Source: a virus | Length of the DNA stretch: 56,227 nt | Virus record (IMG/VR): IMGVR_UViG_3300046512_000272 | Coordinates: 1 to 56,227 of that record | Strand: one strand, 5' to 3' | Shown: positions 33,944 to 42,107 of the stretch, piece after piece | Position numbering within the stretch: the stretch's first letter is position 1 | How the letters are laid out: the number at the start of each line of letters is the position of its first letter | Notes under the pieces: model-generated | Told to the model about the DNA's origin: nothing | What the model saw: only the letters and a program-made list of their open reading frames with translations | Database searches by the model: none | Position numbers and translations under genes: made by a program

Positions 33944-35490
33944 TCCTGTCCGAGTTTGGTCCAGATGTCCAGCGACCGGCCGCCGGCCAGCATGTCATTG
34001 ATCGCATCCACCATCGGATCGATCTGGTCATCGTGTGCGTGCGTGTCGTCAGGCGTGAAGGCGTCGCATTCCTGCGTGAAATCGCTCACCCACTCCGCCG
34101 CCTCGGGAATCATCACCAGACCGGCATCGATGTAGCTGACCACGTCCATGACGCGCACCAGCTTGTCGCGGTGCCGCTCGATCCCCTCGACGGGGATGGT
34201 CCCCGACGCCTGTATGTCCTGAATCAGCCCGGTGCCGCTGGCCTTGTCCTCGACACGCATCTTCACGAGCGCCGCGCCAAAGTGGAAGTCGTACGGCAGG
34301 TGCTTGTTCCAGAAGTCGATGGCCTTCTGCCGCAGCTCGGGCGCCGGCCACTTCCCCCGGATCTGGTCCAGCAGGTAGATCCTGCCGTTCTTCCCGTGCC
34401 CCCAGCACTGCAGCACGCTGTAATCGTTCCGCTCGGCGGTCTTCTGCGCCGTGTCGGCATAGATGACGCGCTTGTGCAGCTCGGGCGCCACCGTGTACCG
34501 CCCGAAATTAGCGCTGCGGATGATGCCGCCACCCAGCGGGCTGGGGCGTTGCATGTACTGCCCGCTGAACACGTAGCGGTCAGCCTTCTCGCTGGCCAGC
34601 AGGTCGTCGAGCGGTTCCTTGTAAGGCCAGTAGCTGAACCGACCGTCCTCGTCCTTCTCACCCAGCTCGACCAGCGCGCGCACACGCTCGGGCAGCTGTT
34701 CGACGTACTCGTCGGTGATCAGCGCCGGGATCTCGATGAATTCCCAGTCGCCCGGCACCTTGCCGGCCTTGATGAAGCCCGTCGGGTCTTCCTCGGCCAG
34801 CCGCTGCATGATCACGATGATCGGCGTGTCCGGGTTGGCCTTCCGGCTCTTCACCGTGGACAGCAGCTTGCGGTTCGCCTTGTCGCGGTTCGGCTTGCTG
34901 TATGCGTCCTCGACCTTCAGCGGGTCGTCGATGATGATGGCGCCCTGCCATCCCTCAGTCATGTGGCCCGCGCGGAAGCCGGTGATCTGGCCGCCGAGCG
35001 ACACCGCGTACACGCCGCCGGCCTTCTTGCCGTCGGCGATGACGTTCCAGCGCTTCTTCGACTTCGCGTCCGGCGCAATGGTCAGCGGCCACAGCGCCTG
35101 GAACTCGTCCGACTGGACGATCTCGCGCGCCGTCTCGCTGTTCAGCAGCGCCAGGTCATCCGAGTACGAAATGTGCAGGAACCGCGCGCGCGGGTTCACC
35201 GACAGGCCCCGCGCGATCAGGTTGATCGCCACCAGCTCGGTTTTCGACGAGCCCGGCGGGACGTTGATGACGACGTTCTTCAGCTCGCCATCGATGACAC
35301 GCTGCACCGTGTCCGCGATCAGCACGTGGTGCCAGTTGACGCGGAACTTGATGCCCTGCCGGTGCTTGAAGAAGTACCGGCTGAAAAACAGGTGATCGCG
35401 CTCGCACTTCGCCTTCAGGACGGCGCGCTCGACGGACGGGTCAATACTCGTCTTCGAGTTTCGCGACAGCGGCTGCGACCTGTTTTTCAT
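33940..35490 (-). CDS. terL: terminase large subunit
   Basis: A 516-residue packaging motor. ATPase: Walker A-type [12 protein letters not shown] (about residues 70-81), Walker [10 protein letters not shown], with coupling motif near [17 protein letters not shown]. Nuclease: [20 protein letters not shown] and C-terminal [14 protein letters not shown] carry the RNase-H-like acidic residues. The overlap with the small-subunit gene (35441-35490) is normal for such pairs. Confidence 0.92.
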   Translation of the reverse strand: MKNRSQPLSRNSKTSIDPSVERAVLKAKCERDHLFFSRYFFKHRQGIKFRVNWHHVLIADTVQRVIDGELKNVVINVPPGSSKTELVAINLIARGLSVNPRARFLHISYSDDLALLNSETAREIVQSDEFQALWPLTIAPDAKSKKRWNVIADGKKAGGVYAVSLGGQITGFRAGHMTEGWQGAIIIDDPLKVEDAYSKPNRDKANRKLLSTVKSRKANPDTPIIVIMQRLAEEDPTGFIKAGKVPGDWEFIEIPALITDEYVEQLPERVRALVELGEKDEDGRFSYWPYKEPLDDLLASEKADRYVFSGQYMQRPSPLGGGIIRSANFGRYTVAPELHKRVIYADTAQKTAERNDYSVLQCWGHGKNGRIYLLDQIRGKWPAPELRQKAIDFWNKHLPYDFHFGAALVKMRVEDKASGTGLIQDIQASGTIPVEGIERHRDKLVRVMDVVSYIDAGLVMIPEAAEWVSDFTQECDAFTPDDTHAHDDQIDPMVDAINDMLAGGRSLDIWTKLGQE

Positions 35491-35851
35491 CGACGACGGT
35501 GGTTCGTTGTTCGACCGGCCCGCCGTCTTCCCCTGTCAGCTCGATACGCTTCGGCGTTTCCTTCCACCCGGCCTGCGTCTTCAACCAGAAGATGGCCGCA
35601 GTGACTGCGCCCTTGCCCGTGCCGGTGGCTTGCTTGAACAAGGCCTGCGCCACGAGGGCGTTTGTCTTGTCCTTCGCCGTATCCAGCTCGGCGCGGAAAT
35701 GGACCCGCAGCGTCTTGGGCGTCATGGCCTTGCCAGTCTGCGGGTTCACGATGCAGCTCGCGATGTACTCGTGGGGTGCGCCGAACCCGGCCAGCGAGCT
35801 GACCAGCCTGCGGTCTTCCTCGGTAGGCTCGAATGGTTTGCGTCCCGCCAT
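35441..35851 (-). CDS. terS: terminase small subunit
   Basis: A 136-residue DNA-recognition subunit. [40 protein letters not shown] and [20 protein letters not shown] give an N-terminal HTH-like region; the remainder is helical ([20 protein letters not shown]) with an acidic tail. It binds the pac or cos site. Position directly upstream of terL confirms the call. GTG at 35860 is an alternative start. Confidence 0.85.
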   Translation of the reverse strand: MAGRKPFEPTEEDRRLVSSLAGFGAPHEYIASCIVNPQTGKAMTPKTLRVHFRAELDTAKDKTNALVAQALFKQATGTGKGAVTAAIFWLKTQAGWKETPKRIELTGEDGGPVEQRTTVVDEKQVAAAVAKLEDEY

Positions 35852-35856
35852 GGGTA

Positions 35857-37236
35857 TCACTCGTCAGGATCGGGGAACAGATCGTCCCCCAGCACCACAT
35901 CACCGCACGCCGCCACGGCGCGCTTCCAGTCGCCCTTCACGAACACCAGGACATTCTGGTGCACCTTGCCCAGCTTCCGGCTGGCTGCAAACTGCTTGCC
36001 CGCGCGGATGGGGGCGCTCCCCAACGCGGTCAGCAGGATGGCTTCGTTGTACAGCCGCATGCCGGCATCGATAAACGCGTCGATGGTGTCCGACACGAAG
36101 TTCCGATATGGGCCGGTGCCGCGCTTCTCGCGCATGTCGCCGACCACAAAGCATGCGAAGCGGTCGCGCTTCAGCAGGCTGACGGCGCCGACGACGACCT
36201 CGCGGTAGGCCTCCATGAAGGCCGGGTAGTCCATCGTGGACAGGTCCGCCGGGTCATCCGAGTACCGTTCAAGGTCCGCATACGGCGGGCACGAGAACAG
36301 GAAGTCGGCCTCGACATCGGGCAGCCGCCGCGCGATCTGCCGGCCGTCGCCCACATGCCAGACGGGGGCCGGATCCTCGGTTTGCACCCGGTGCAACTGG
36401 CCGCGGTTGGCTTCCACCTGCTCGGCGCGCAGCTCCATGCCCACATACGGGCGCCCGAGGCGCGCCGCGACAACGCCGCGCACGCTGCCACCGGCGAACG
36501 GGTCCAGCACCAGGCCACCGGCCGGGCAGAACCACCGATAGGCCAGCTCGCACAGCACCGGGTCGAAGATACTGGTGCGGTGCTGCGGCGTGGCGCCCTG
36601 CTCGGCCTTCTGGTGGTCCGACGCCGACGCATAAGCCGGTGCGTCGCGGCCCAGCTCGGACTGGATACCCAGCCCCAGCCATGCGGCCTTGCGTTCCTGC
36701 CACGCCGCGTCGCGTGCGTTGAGCGTGCTGAAGGGCGGCACCATGAACTGCTCGGCCAGCGTCCGGCGCTGCGTGCTTGGCGCCGATCCAGGTGGGTCCA
36801 GCAGCTCGCCCAGCTCGTCCGGCGTGAAGCCGAGCACCGTCAGGTCGAACTCGGCGTCGCGCAGGTCCACCAGCTCGGCGGCCAGCAGGTCGACATCCCA
36901 GCCGGCATTCTCGGCCAGCTTGTTGTCCGCCAGGATGTACGCGCGGCGCTCGTCCGGAGACAGGTGCGACAGGTCGACCGTGGGCGCTTGGCCCGGCACC
37001 GGGCAGTTGGCGATAGTCTCGCCGGCCGCCCACATCTGCGTGGCCGCTTCCAGCCGGCCATGGCCTGCCAGCAACTCGTCGCCGGCGGTCAGCGCCGGAT
37101 TGGTCCAGCCGAATCTGCGCAGCGACGCCTTGATCTGCTCGACCTGCGCGGCACTGTGCGTCCGTGCATTGCGCTCATAGCGGATCAGCTCGTCGGCCGC
37201 GCGGTAGCGGATTGTGAGCTGATCGGCCTTTTTCAT
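35857..37236 (-). CDS. ParB-like domain DNA methyltransferase
   Basis: A 459-residue protein. Residues 1-115 form a ParB/Srx-type domain (ADELIRYERNARTHSAAQVE, AGDELLAGHGRLEAATQM, DERRAYILADNKLAENAGWD). The methylase follows: GGLVLDPFAGGSVRGVVAAR (SAM site) then FLFSCPPYADLERYSDD (catalytic SPPY-type motif with Cys), so motif I precedes motif IV. Expected to methylate adenine N6 or cytosine N4. It is the first gene after the late promoter and terminators. The frame stays open to 37806, but the extension runs through two terminators and is not coding. Confidence 0.85.
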   Translation of the reverse strand: MKKADQLTIRYRAADELIRYERNARTHSAAQVEQIKASLRRFGWTNPALTAGDELLAGHGRLEAATQMWAAGETIANCPVPGQAPTVDLSHLSPDERRAYILADNKLAENAGWDVDLLAAELVDLRDAEFDLTVLGFTPDELGELLDPPGSAPSTQRRTLAEQFMVPPFSTLNARDAAWQERKAAWLGLGIQSELGRDAPAYASASDHQKAEQGATPQHRTSIFDPVLCELAYRWFCPAGGLVLDPFAGGSVRGVVAARLGRPYVGMELRAEQVEANRGQLHRVQTEDPAPVWHVGDGRQIARRLPDVEADFLFSCPPYADLERYSDDPADLSTMDYPAFMEAYREVVVGAVSLLKRDRFACFVVGDMREKRGTGPYRNFVSDTIDAFIDAGMRLYNEAILLTALGSAPIRAGKQFAASRKLGKVHQNVLVFVKGDWKRAVAACGDVVLGDDLFPDPDE

Positions 37237-37270
37237 ACGCGGTAAAAATGCACGGGCGGAGAATGAAAAA

Positions 37271-37293
37271 TGCCCGGAACGGGTAGCCGGGCA
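37271..37293 (-). terminator. minus-strand terminator before late genes
   Basis: Stem TGCCCGG / CCGGGCA, followed on the minus strand by TTTTTCATTC. It is the second of two terminators between the Q-like gene and the methyltransferase. Confidence 0.75.
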
Positions 37294-37348
37294 AAGCCAC
37301 CTGGGAGGGTGGAAGGAGACAAGCGGGACAGCTCGAATCAGGCTCAGA

Positions 37349-37384
37349 AATGCAAAAAGCCCGCTTGCGCGGGCTCTGGACGTA
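37349..37384 (-). terminator. 36-bp terminator repeat, copy 2 (phage)
   Basis: Identical over 36 bp to 9049-9084. Hairpin AGCCCGC-GCAA-GCGGGCT followed on the minus strand by TTTTTGC. It lies 27 bp downstream of the candidate late promoter and first in the path to the late genes. Confidence 0.78.
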
Positions 37385-37410
37385 ATTCGTAGGTGTATCG
37401 AATGAGGGCC

Positions 37411-37439
37411 ATTTTTGTGCACGAAATGCACAATGTCAA
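37411..37439 (-). promoter_or_regulatory. candidate late promoter with palindromic operator
   Basis: On the minus strand a consensus TTGACA (37439-37434) is followed by a 17-bp spacer and AAAAAT (37416-37411). The spacer is nearly filled by a perfect palindrome TTGTGCA-N5-TGCACAA (37415-37433). It lies 18 bp after the stop of the Q-like gene and upstream of two terminators, like lambda pR'. The remaining 221-bp gap contains those terminators and no gene. Confidence 0.65.
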
Positions 37440-37457
37440 GAAAAAATCGAAAAACGG

Positions 37458-38063
37458 CTACGCTTCGGCCTGCTCTTCGAGGGCAACCATCCCGGCTGCC
37501 ATGAGTCGCCCGTCGATGGCCAGCCAGGCTACAGACTCGACGCCAGGTGCCGCCATCAGGCCCTTCTTCCGTTCGCCTTCGATCCACAGCTTCAGCTTGG
37601 CGTTCTGCGCGCTGACCGTGTTGCGGTGCGCGCCGCAGTCCTCGGCGATCTGCTGCAGGTCGACACGGACGCCGAAGATCTTCTCCAGGATGGACCGCCG
37701 CACCCGGTAGTGCGAGAACGAGCCAGCCAGCTGCTGCATCGCGCGCTCGGTCAGCCAGGCGATGGCCGCTTCCCATTCCGGGTTCGCGCGCCGGGCGGCG
37801 CAGCACGGGCGCCCGCAGTCGCAGACGACGTCGCGCGGCGCACAGCGAGCGGTCAGCACCGCCTGGTGCAGCTCGGGCAGCATGCTGAGTTCGAGACGGA
37901 CCATGCCGGCCTGCGCCGCACCGTCGACGCCAACCAATCCCTTCCCCGAGCCGATGGCCGGCGTCATGGCCTTGTTCATCGCCGATGCCTGGTACTGCTG
38001 GCCCGAGTAGTTGAACGCGAACACCAGCGCCGCGTGCGAGCTGTCGAAAAGGCGTTCTTCCAT
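37458..38063 (-). CDS. Q-like late gene regulator (putative)
   Basis: A 201-residue protein with a cysteine cluster CDCGRPCCAARR (about residues 80-92), likely zinc-binding, and a C-terminal helix-turn-helix LQQIAEDCGAHRNTVSAQNA. It sits last in the early leftward operon and directly upstream of the late promoter/terminator pair, the place of Q-type antiterminators or late activators. I chose ATG 38063 because GGGGA lies seven bases upstream; 38087 has no usable spacing. Family assignment is by context, not by a firm match. Confidence 0.6.
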   Translation of the reverse strand: MEERLFDSSHAALVFAFNYSGQQYQASAMNKAMTPAIGSGKGLVGVDGAAQAGMVRLELSMLPELHQAVLTARCAPRDVVCDCGRPCCAARRANPEWEAAIAWLTERAMQQLAGSFSHYRVRRSILEKIFGVRVDLQQIAEDCGAHRNTVSAQNAKLKLWIEGERKKGLMAAPGVESVAWLAIDGRLMAAGMVALEEQAEA

Positions 38064-38091
38064 CGTGTTTTCCCCGGTCACATTCATTCCT

Positions 38092-38562
38092 TCACGCCGC
38101 CTGTAGCGGCAACTGTTCCACGCTGACCTGCACGCATGGGGACGTGCTGTAGCGCTTGCTGATGCGGTATTCCACTGCCTGGGCGTCGTCCAGCCAGACG
38201 ATGCCGTTCATGCCGTCCTTCACGGCCTTGAGCACGTTATCGGCGTCCGGCTTCTTGGTGGCTGCCACGAGACCCGCTGCGGCGTCGCGCTGGCGCTTCT
38301 TGGACCAGCTGGTCGGGATCTGCAGGTTGATGTCCAGCCACAGCTCGACCGGCCCCTCGATCGGTGGCAGCCCAGCCATGGCCTGGGTGGCGAAGAGCTT
38401 CACCAGGTTCTCGTACGTCGCGGTCTTCTCGGGCGTGTAGGTCCGGACGAAGCTGCCCTGCCGCGCGAACTTGGGCCGGCCCTTGGCCACCGGCTGGCCG
38501 GGGATGGCGAACACCACCCGGCGCAGCGGGCGCGATTCGTCGAAGAGCGAATTCGTCGTCAT
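38092..38562 (-). CDS. rusA: RusA-family Holliday junction resolvase
   Basis: A 156-residue endonuclease that cuts Holliday junctions. Family markers: VVFAIPGQPVAKGRPKFAR, WLDINLQIPTSWSKKRQRDA, then the acidic active site KKPDADNVLKAVKDGMNGIV and WLDDAQAVEYRISKRY (Asp triad). Start ATG 38562 overlaps the DUF1376 stop. Common in lambdoid replication modules. Confidence 0.9.
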   Translation of the reverse strand: MTTNSLFDESRPLRRVVFAIPGQPVAKGRPKFARQGSFVRTYTPEKTATYENLVKLFATQAMAGLPPIEGPVELWLDINLQIPTSWSKKRQRDAAAGLVAATKKPDADNVLKAVKDGMNGIVWLDDAQAVEYRISKRYSTSPCVQVSVEQLPLQAA

Positions 38563-39587
38563 GCCACCACCTGCCCCAGCGCCACGCCGTACATAAGCCG
38601 GTACACACGCTCGAACTCGCCCGGGTTCATCCGCTCGGCCTTGCTGACCTCGCGTTCCATGAGCCGCTGGTCGCCCGACGCGGCGATGACGCGCAGCCGG
38701 AACCAGATCGCGTGCTCGTCCGGGTCGCGCTGGACGCCCAGTTCTTCCGCCTTGCCCTGGACGCCTTCCGCCGTTGCATCCCAGTCGGTCGCAGACGGCG
38801 TGCCGCCCTTCTGCTCGGCCATGGCCTCGTCGAGGAACATCTCCAGGAAGCCCGGGTTGACCGGCGACGTGTCCCTGTCGGCGTCCCTTCGCGCGCACGC
38901 GAGGGCATGAGCCCGGAGCAACGCCGGCACGCCGATGCAACGATCCGCAATCCGGAGCAACGCCTCGTGCGCGCGCGAGGACAGCCGCAACGCCCTGCCC
39001 TTCTCGGCCTCGAGCCGCACCAGCAGGTCACCCATCGCGTCAGCGGAAAGCGGCGGCGGCGCGGAGTTATCCACAGGGCCTACACCGTGTGAAGCACCTA
39101 CGCCGCTTGAAGTAGGTATGGTGTTATGTGACTGTGACTGTGACGGTCTATCGTTTTGCCATGGCTCTGACGATGGGTCTGCCATCCCATTTGCTATGCC
39201 ATTTGCCATAGCATTTGCCACCTTTTTGTCATCCGGTTTGTCACCATCTTTGCCCCAGCGCTTGGCAGCACCTTGCTTCCCGGCCTCGCGCCGTTTGTTA
39301 CTGATCAGCCCGGCCCGCTCGCGTTCCTGCTCGGCCCGCTTCTGCACGAGGCGGCCGTCGACAGGCGTGAACAGCGCCCGGATCTTCGGCGCGTGCTTGC
39401 GCCACTGCGACACGGAAAGCTTGGCGATCGTGGCCAGCTCTTCATCGTCGTCCAGCGGCGGCCCGTTGCGCCAGTAGTCCATCAGGATCAGCAGATAGGC
39501 GCCGTGCTGCTCGGTGGTCAGCCGCGACGTATCGGCCAGGTAGTCGCCGATGTAGAGGGGCATCCAGGTGTCGTTCTTCTTACTCAT
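38559..39587 (-). CDS. DUF1376 (YdaU-like) replication-region protein
   Basis: A 342-residue protein whose first 95 residues are DUF1376: WMPLYIGDYLADTSRLTTEQ, HGAYLLILMDYWRNGPPLDD, WRKHAPKIRALFTPVDGRLV. The middle is basic with lower complexity (KRREAGKQGAAKRWGKDG, then a Ser/Asn stretch) and the C-terminal 150 residues are helical. Members replace the phage O-type initiator in many prophages. If so, an origin may lie within the gene, for example in the Ser/Asn region at about 39110-39240, where GC is locally lower. Confidence 0.75.
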   Translation of the reverse strand: MSKKNDTWMPLYIGDYLADTSRLTTEQHGAYLLILMDYWRNGPPLDDDEELATIAKLSVSQWRKHAPKIRALFTPVDGRLVQKRAEQERERAGLISNKRREAGKQGAAKRWGKDGDKPDDKKVANAMANGIANGMADPSSEPWQNDRPSQSQSHNTIPTSSGVGASHGVGPVDNSAPPPLSADAMGDLLVRLEAEKGRALRLSSRAHEALLRIADRCIGVPALLRAHALACARRDADRDTSPVNPGFLEMFLDEAMAEQKGGTPSATDWDATAEGVQGKAEELGVQRDPDEHAIWFRLRVIAASGDQRLMEREVSKAERMNPGEFERVYRLMYGVALGQVVA

Positions 39588-39667
39588 CTCCGCAACCCCC
39601 ACAACACTGAGCCCACCACCAACAGGAACATCCACACGGCAACGCTGAGGGTGATCACCTCGTCCAT
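39584..39667 (-). CDS. 27-residue single-pass membrane protein
   Basis: An open frame MDEVITLSVAVWMFLLVVGS with a short WGLRR end. Its ATG overlaps the CII-like stop (TGATG) and its stop overlaps the DUF1376 start (ATGA), and GGAGGTGG precedes it, so it is a translated link in the operon. One hydrophobic helix, basic C-terminus. Unknown function. Confidence 0.6.
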   Translation of the reverse strand: MDEVITLSVAVWMFLLVVGSVLWGLRR

Positions 39668-39933
39668 CACGCCACCTCCAGCCCCTTCCGGGCCAACGTG
39701 CGCAGCGCTTGGTATTCGTCGCGCGGCAGGCAAACCATGCTGTCGTCGCCGGGGGCGACAACGTCCAGCTCGAGCACTTCGAACAGCGTGCAGAACTCGG
39801 CGAAGCTCAGGCGGTGCCCGCTGTTGTTCAGGAAGCGCGAGAAGTTCGTCGCTTCGACGCCGATGCGCTCGGCCACCTTCTTCTGCGTGAGCGGAGCAAC
39901 GCGGTTCAAGACCATCGATTCCAAGCTAGGCAT
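39667..39933 (-). CDS. CII-like transcription regulator
   Basis: An 88-residue DNA-binding protein. MVLNRVAPLTQKKVAERIGV, EATNFSRFLNN and LSFAEFCTLFEVLELDVVAP parallel lambda CII (ALLNKIA, T-x-KTAEAVGVDKSQISRW, LLAVLEWGVV). It would activate lysogeny promoters. Position after cro in the leftward early operon matches the lambda cro-cII order. Confidence 0.78.
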   Translation of the reverse strand: MPSLESMVLNRVAPLTQKKVAERIGVEATNFSRFLNNSGHRLSFAEFCTLFEVLELDVVAPGDDSMVCLPRDEYQALRTLARKGLEVA

Positions 39934-40129
39934 GCGATGCTCCAATGTGCTCGATCGATTCCATAGGATTGACCCCAACGAAACAACACAGCCGGGCGCC
40001 ACGGCGGCCGGCCAGAATGAAATGGAAAACGGGTGCTACTACCTGATGCCGGGCGGCATGGCGGCGAGATCGGCGCGGGCGCAGGCCCGGGCGCGGAACA
40101 ACAGAAAGCGACTGCACACGACGCAGCAT
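39926..40129 (-). CDS. possible Arg-rich early protein
   Basis: A 67-residue frame between Cro-like and CII-like genes, starting MLRRVQSLSVVPRPGLRPRR with a GGGGG Shine-Dalgarno, overlapping the CII start by 8 bp. Strong N-terminal Arg clustering (RPRRSRRHAARH) could bind RNA as in N-type antiterminators, but high GC also favours chance Arg codons. Otherwise the 260-bp gap here holds no gene. Confidence 0.3.
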   Translation of the reverse strand: MLRRVQSLSVVPRPGLRPRRSRRHAARHQVVAPVFHFILAGRRGARLCCFVGVNPMESIEHIGASHA

Positions 40130-40193
40130 GGTCATACCCCCGGTCAGGCCACGATGGGCCCGTTCAACAGTGCGCGGCGGCGCCGCGCGGCTC

Positions 40194-40457
40194 TCAATCT
40201 GACTTGGCTTTGCCGGCCCTCTCGCCGGCAAAGAAGAACGCCAGCAGTTCCTCGCGGGTGAACGTTGCACCGAAATCGACGCACGCCTGCCACAGGGCGT
40301 CCATGCTGGCGCGCCGTGGAATTTTTCGGGCATAGACGAGATGCGTCTCGATATAGACGGTGGTCGTGTTCGCTGCGATAGCGAACGCTTCTCGCCGCTC
40401 GACCGACAGCGATCGGTAAAACGACTTGAAGTCCTGGGCGCAAGGAGTCGGGTTCAT
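40194..40457 (-). CDS. Cro-like regulator
   Basis: An 87-residue protein divergent from the repressor. FKSFYRSLSVERREAFAIAA, TTTVYIETHLVY-ARKIPRR and MDALWQACVDFGATFTREEL form a compact helical HTH like the YdaS/Cro group. The two genes share 97 bp containing repressor operators. It would switch the phage to lytic growth by binding the same region. ATG 40457 chosen. Confidence 0.7.
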   Translation of the reverse strand: MNPTPCAQDFKSFYRSLSVERREAFAIAANTTTVYIETHLVYARKIPRRASMDALWQACVDFGATFTREELLAFFFAGERAGKAKSD

Positions 40458-40468
40458 GCGCCGGATTC

Positions 40469-40534
40469 TATGACCTTTTTGGTCATAGCTCAAGAGGGCC
40501 TGTTACCAAAACAGATTATTTACCTTTATGGTCA
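40469..40534. promoter_or_regulatory. operator array between cro-like and repressor genes
   Basis: TATGACC-TTTTT-GGTCATA (40469-40487) is a perfect 7-bp-arm palindrome. TTACC-TTTAT-GGTCA (40520-40534) is a second copy of the same layout. Between them CTGTTACCAAAACAG (40500-40514) contains a TTACC half-site. The layout T(T/G)ACC-N5-GGT(C/A)A also occurs three times at 42438-42510. Confidence 0.75.
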
Positions 40535-40554
40535 ATCAGGGTTCAATCACGCGC

Positions 40555-41817
40555 ATGAAGTCAGTCAAGGAAATTCGCCGCGAAAAGCTGGCCATTGCGA
40601 TCCAGGAGAAGTGCGAGGGGAACCAGTCTCGCGCCGCGGAGGCGCTCGGCTATTCGACGGCCTCCCTGGTGAACCGTTACCTGAGTGGCGGGAAGGACAT
40701 CGGGGACAAGACGGCGCGGAAGATCGAGGAAACGTTCGGTTACCCGACCTTCTGGATGGACTCGGACGTCGCATCCTCGAATGCGTCCGCCCGCACTACC
40801 ACTGCCCCTGTCATTGCAACAGTGGCCCTTGGGACCCTGGAAAAATGGCAGATCGAGGACGCCGCCCGCCTTAAGGAACTCTTCGATTCGAAGGCTAAGT
40901 TCTCCCAGGAAGAATTCGGACGCCGGTTTGAGATCGGCACGCAGGGCATGGTCTGGCAGTACCTGAACGGCCGCCGCGCGCTGAACATCAAAGCGGCAAG
41001 CGCCTTTGCAAAGGGTCTTGGCGTTGCAGTGGACTCGTTCAGCCCGCGCTTCGCCGATGAAATCCGCCTGGCGGCAAGGCATGTCGCTGACGCCATTCCG
41101 GCCGCGCCACGCGGCGCAGACTCAGGCGCCCGGCCCTCCGACCGTATCGCGCTCGTGATGGCAGAGCAGCACTTGGACGTGCAGCAGCTCGCGCAGCTGC
41201 TCAGCGTAGAGCCCCCAGTGGTCAGGGCCTGGCTCGAACCGGACGCCCCTAAGATCGGCCTTCACCATGCCGTGAAGCTGCAGGAAGCGTATGGCTACAG
41301 CCCAAAGTGGCTGATCAATGGTCAGGGAGAGCCAAAGCTGGCCGGCTCGATTGAGCCCGAGCTGGATGAGCCCAGCCTGGCTTTTGACGTCTTCCCCATC
41401 CCCCAAAATTCGTTTCGCAAGATTCCAGTGAGAGGCATGGCGCAGTTGGGCGACAACGGACATTTTGTAGACGTCGAGTACCCCGTGGGTCATGGCGATG
41501 GCTACGTCTTCTTCCCAACCAAGGACCCCGACGCGTATGCACTGCGCTGCAATGGCGAGTCAATGCGGCCTCGGGTAAAGCACAATGAATTCGTGGTGGT
41601 CGAGCCGAACACCCAGGTCCAGAACGGTGACGAGGTCCTGGTGAAGTCGGAGGACGGTCGGGTTATGGTCAAGGAACTGGCCTATGTCCGCGACGGCGTC
41701 GTCCATCTTTCGTCGGTCAATGAGCGTCATGGCATGGTCAGAATTCCACAAGACCAGATTGAGCGGCTGCACTTTGTAGCCGGAATCGTTAAGCGATCCG
41801 CATGGAGACCAGAATGA
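40555..41817 (+). CDS. phage repressor with three HTH-like segments and S24 domain
   Basis: A 420-residue CI-type repressor, nearly twice the usual size. Three HTH-like segments occur: residues about 8-65 (GNQSRAAEALGYSTASLVNR), about 105-160 (FSQEEFGRRFEIGTQGMVWQ) and about 195-255 (LDVQQLAQLLSVEPPVVRAW). Each ends with a similar GYPTFWMD, GVAVDSFS or GYSPKWLI turn. The C-terminal S24 peptidase has Ser336 in CNGESMRPR and Lys373 in GRVMVKELA; an Ala-Gly pair (LAGS, about 263) is a likely self-cleavage site. RecA-driven cleavage would induce the prophage. ATG 40528 would lie within an operator, so 40555 is preferred, possibly leaderless. Confidence 0.85.
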   Translation: MKSVKEIRREKLAIAIQEKCEGNQSRAAEALGYSTASLVNRYLSGGKDIGDKTARKIEETFGYPTFWMDSDVASSNASARTTTAPVIATVALGTLEKWQIEDAARLKELFDSKAKFSQEEFGRRFEIGTQGMVWQYLNGRRALNIKAASAFAKGLGVAVDSFSPRFADEIRLAARHVADAIPAAPRGADSGARPSDRIALVMAEQHLDVQQLAQLLSVEPPVVRAWLEPDAPKIGLHHAVKLQEAYGYSPKWLINGQGEPKLAGSIEPELDEPSLAFDVFPIPQNSFRKIPVRGMAQLGDNGHFVDVEYPVGHGDGYVFFPTKDPDAYALRCNGESMRPRVKHNEFVVVEPNTQVQNGDEVLVKSEDGRVMVKELAYVRDGVVHLSSVNERHGMVRIPQDQIERLHFVAGIVKRSAWRPE

Positions 41818-42107
41818 ACGATGAATCGGCGACGCGAGGGCCGATTTCCGACGAGGACGTGGTCGACTTCATGGAAGCCCGCCACGTTAGCTCCAAGTGC
41901 CCCTGCTGCGGCCACACGGTTTGGCATCGCTTGGCAGAACCGTTCGCCGGCATTAACTACAAGATCCCGCGGGCAATCCCAGATGGATATGGCGGGTCTC
42001 AACCGTTCTTTCAGGTCGTAGTGATGTATTGCATGAATTGCGGCTTCACGCGTCAGCACGCTGCACACCTTATAAGGGCCTGGAAACTCGAAAATGGCAG
42101 AGCCTAA
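41814..42107 (+). CDS. zinc-ribbon-like protein following the repressor
   Basis: A 97-residue protein with two CxxC knuckles, SSKCPCCGHTVWH and MYCMNCGFTRQHAAHL, predicting a zinc ribbon. Its ATG overlaps the repressor stop (ATGA), so it is made in the lysogen together with the repressor. No family recognised. It may modulate immunity; that is inference. Confidence 0.7.
   Translation: MNDESATRGPISDEDVVDFMEARHVSSKCPCCGHTVWHRLAEPFAGINYKIPRAIPDGYGGSQPFFQVVVMYCMNCGFTRQHAAHLIRAWKLENGRA

Noticed and set aside
37237-37806. 190-residue N-terminal extension of the ParB-like methyltransferase
   Set aside because: It runs through two terminators, the late promoter and the Q-like gene in another frame.
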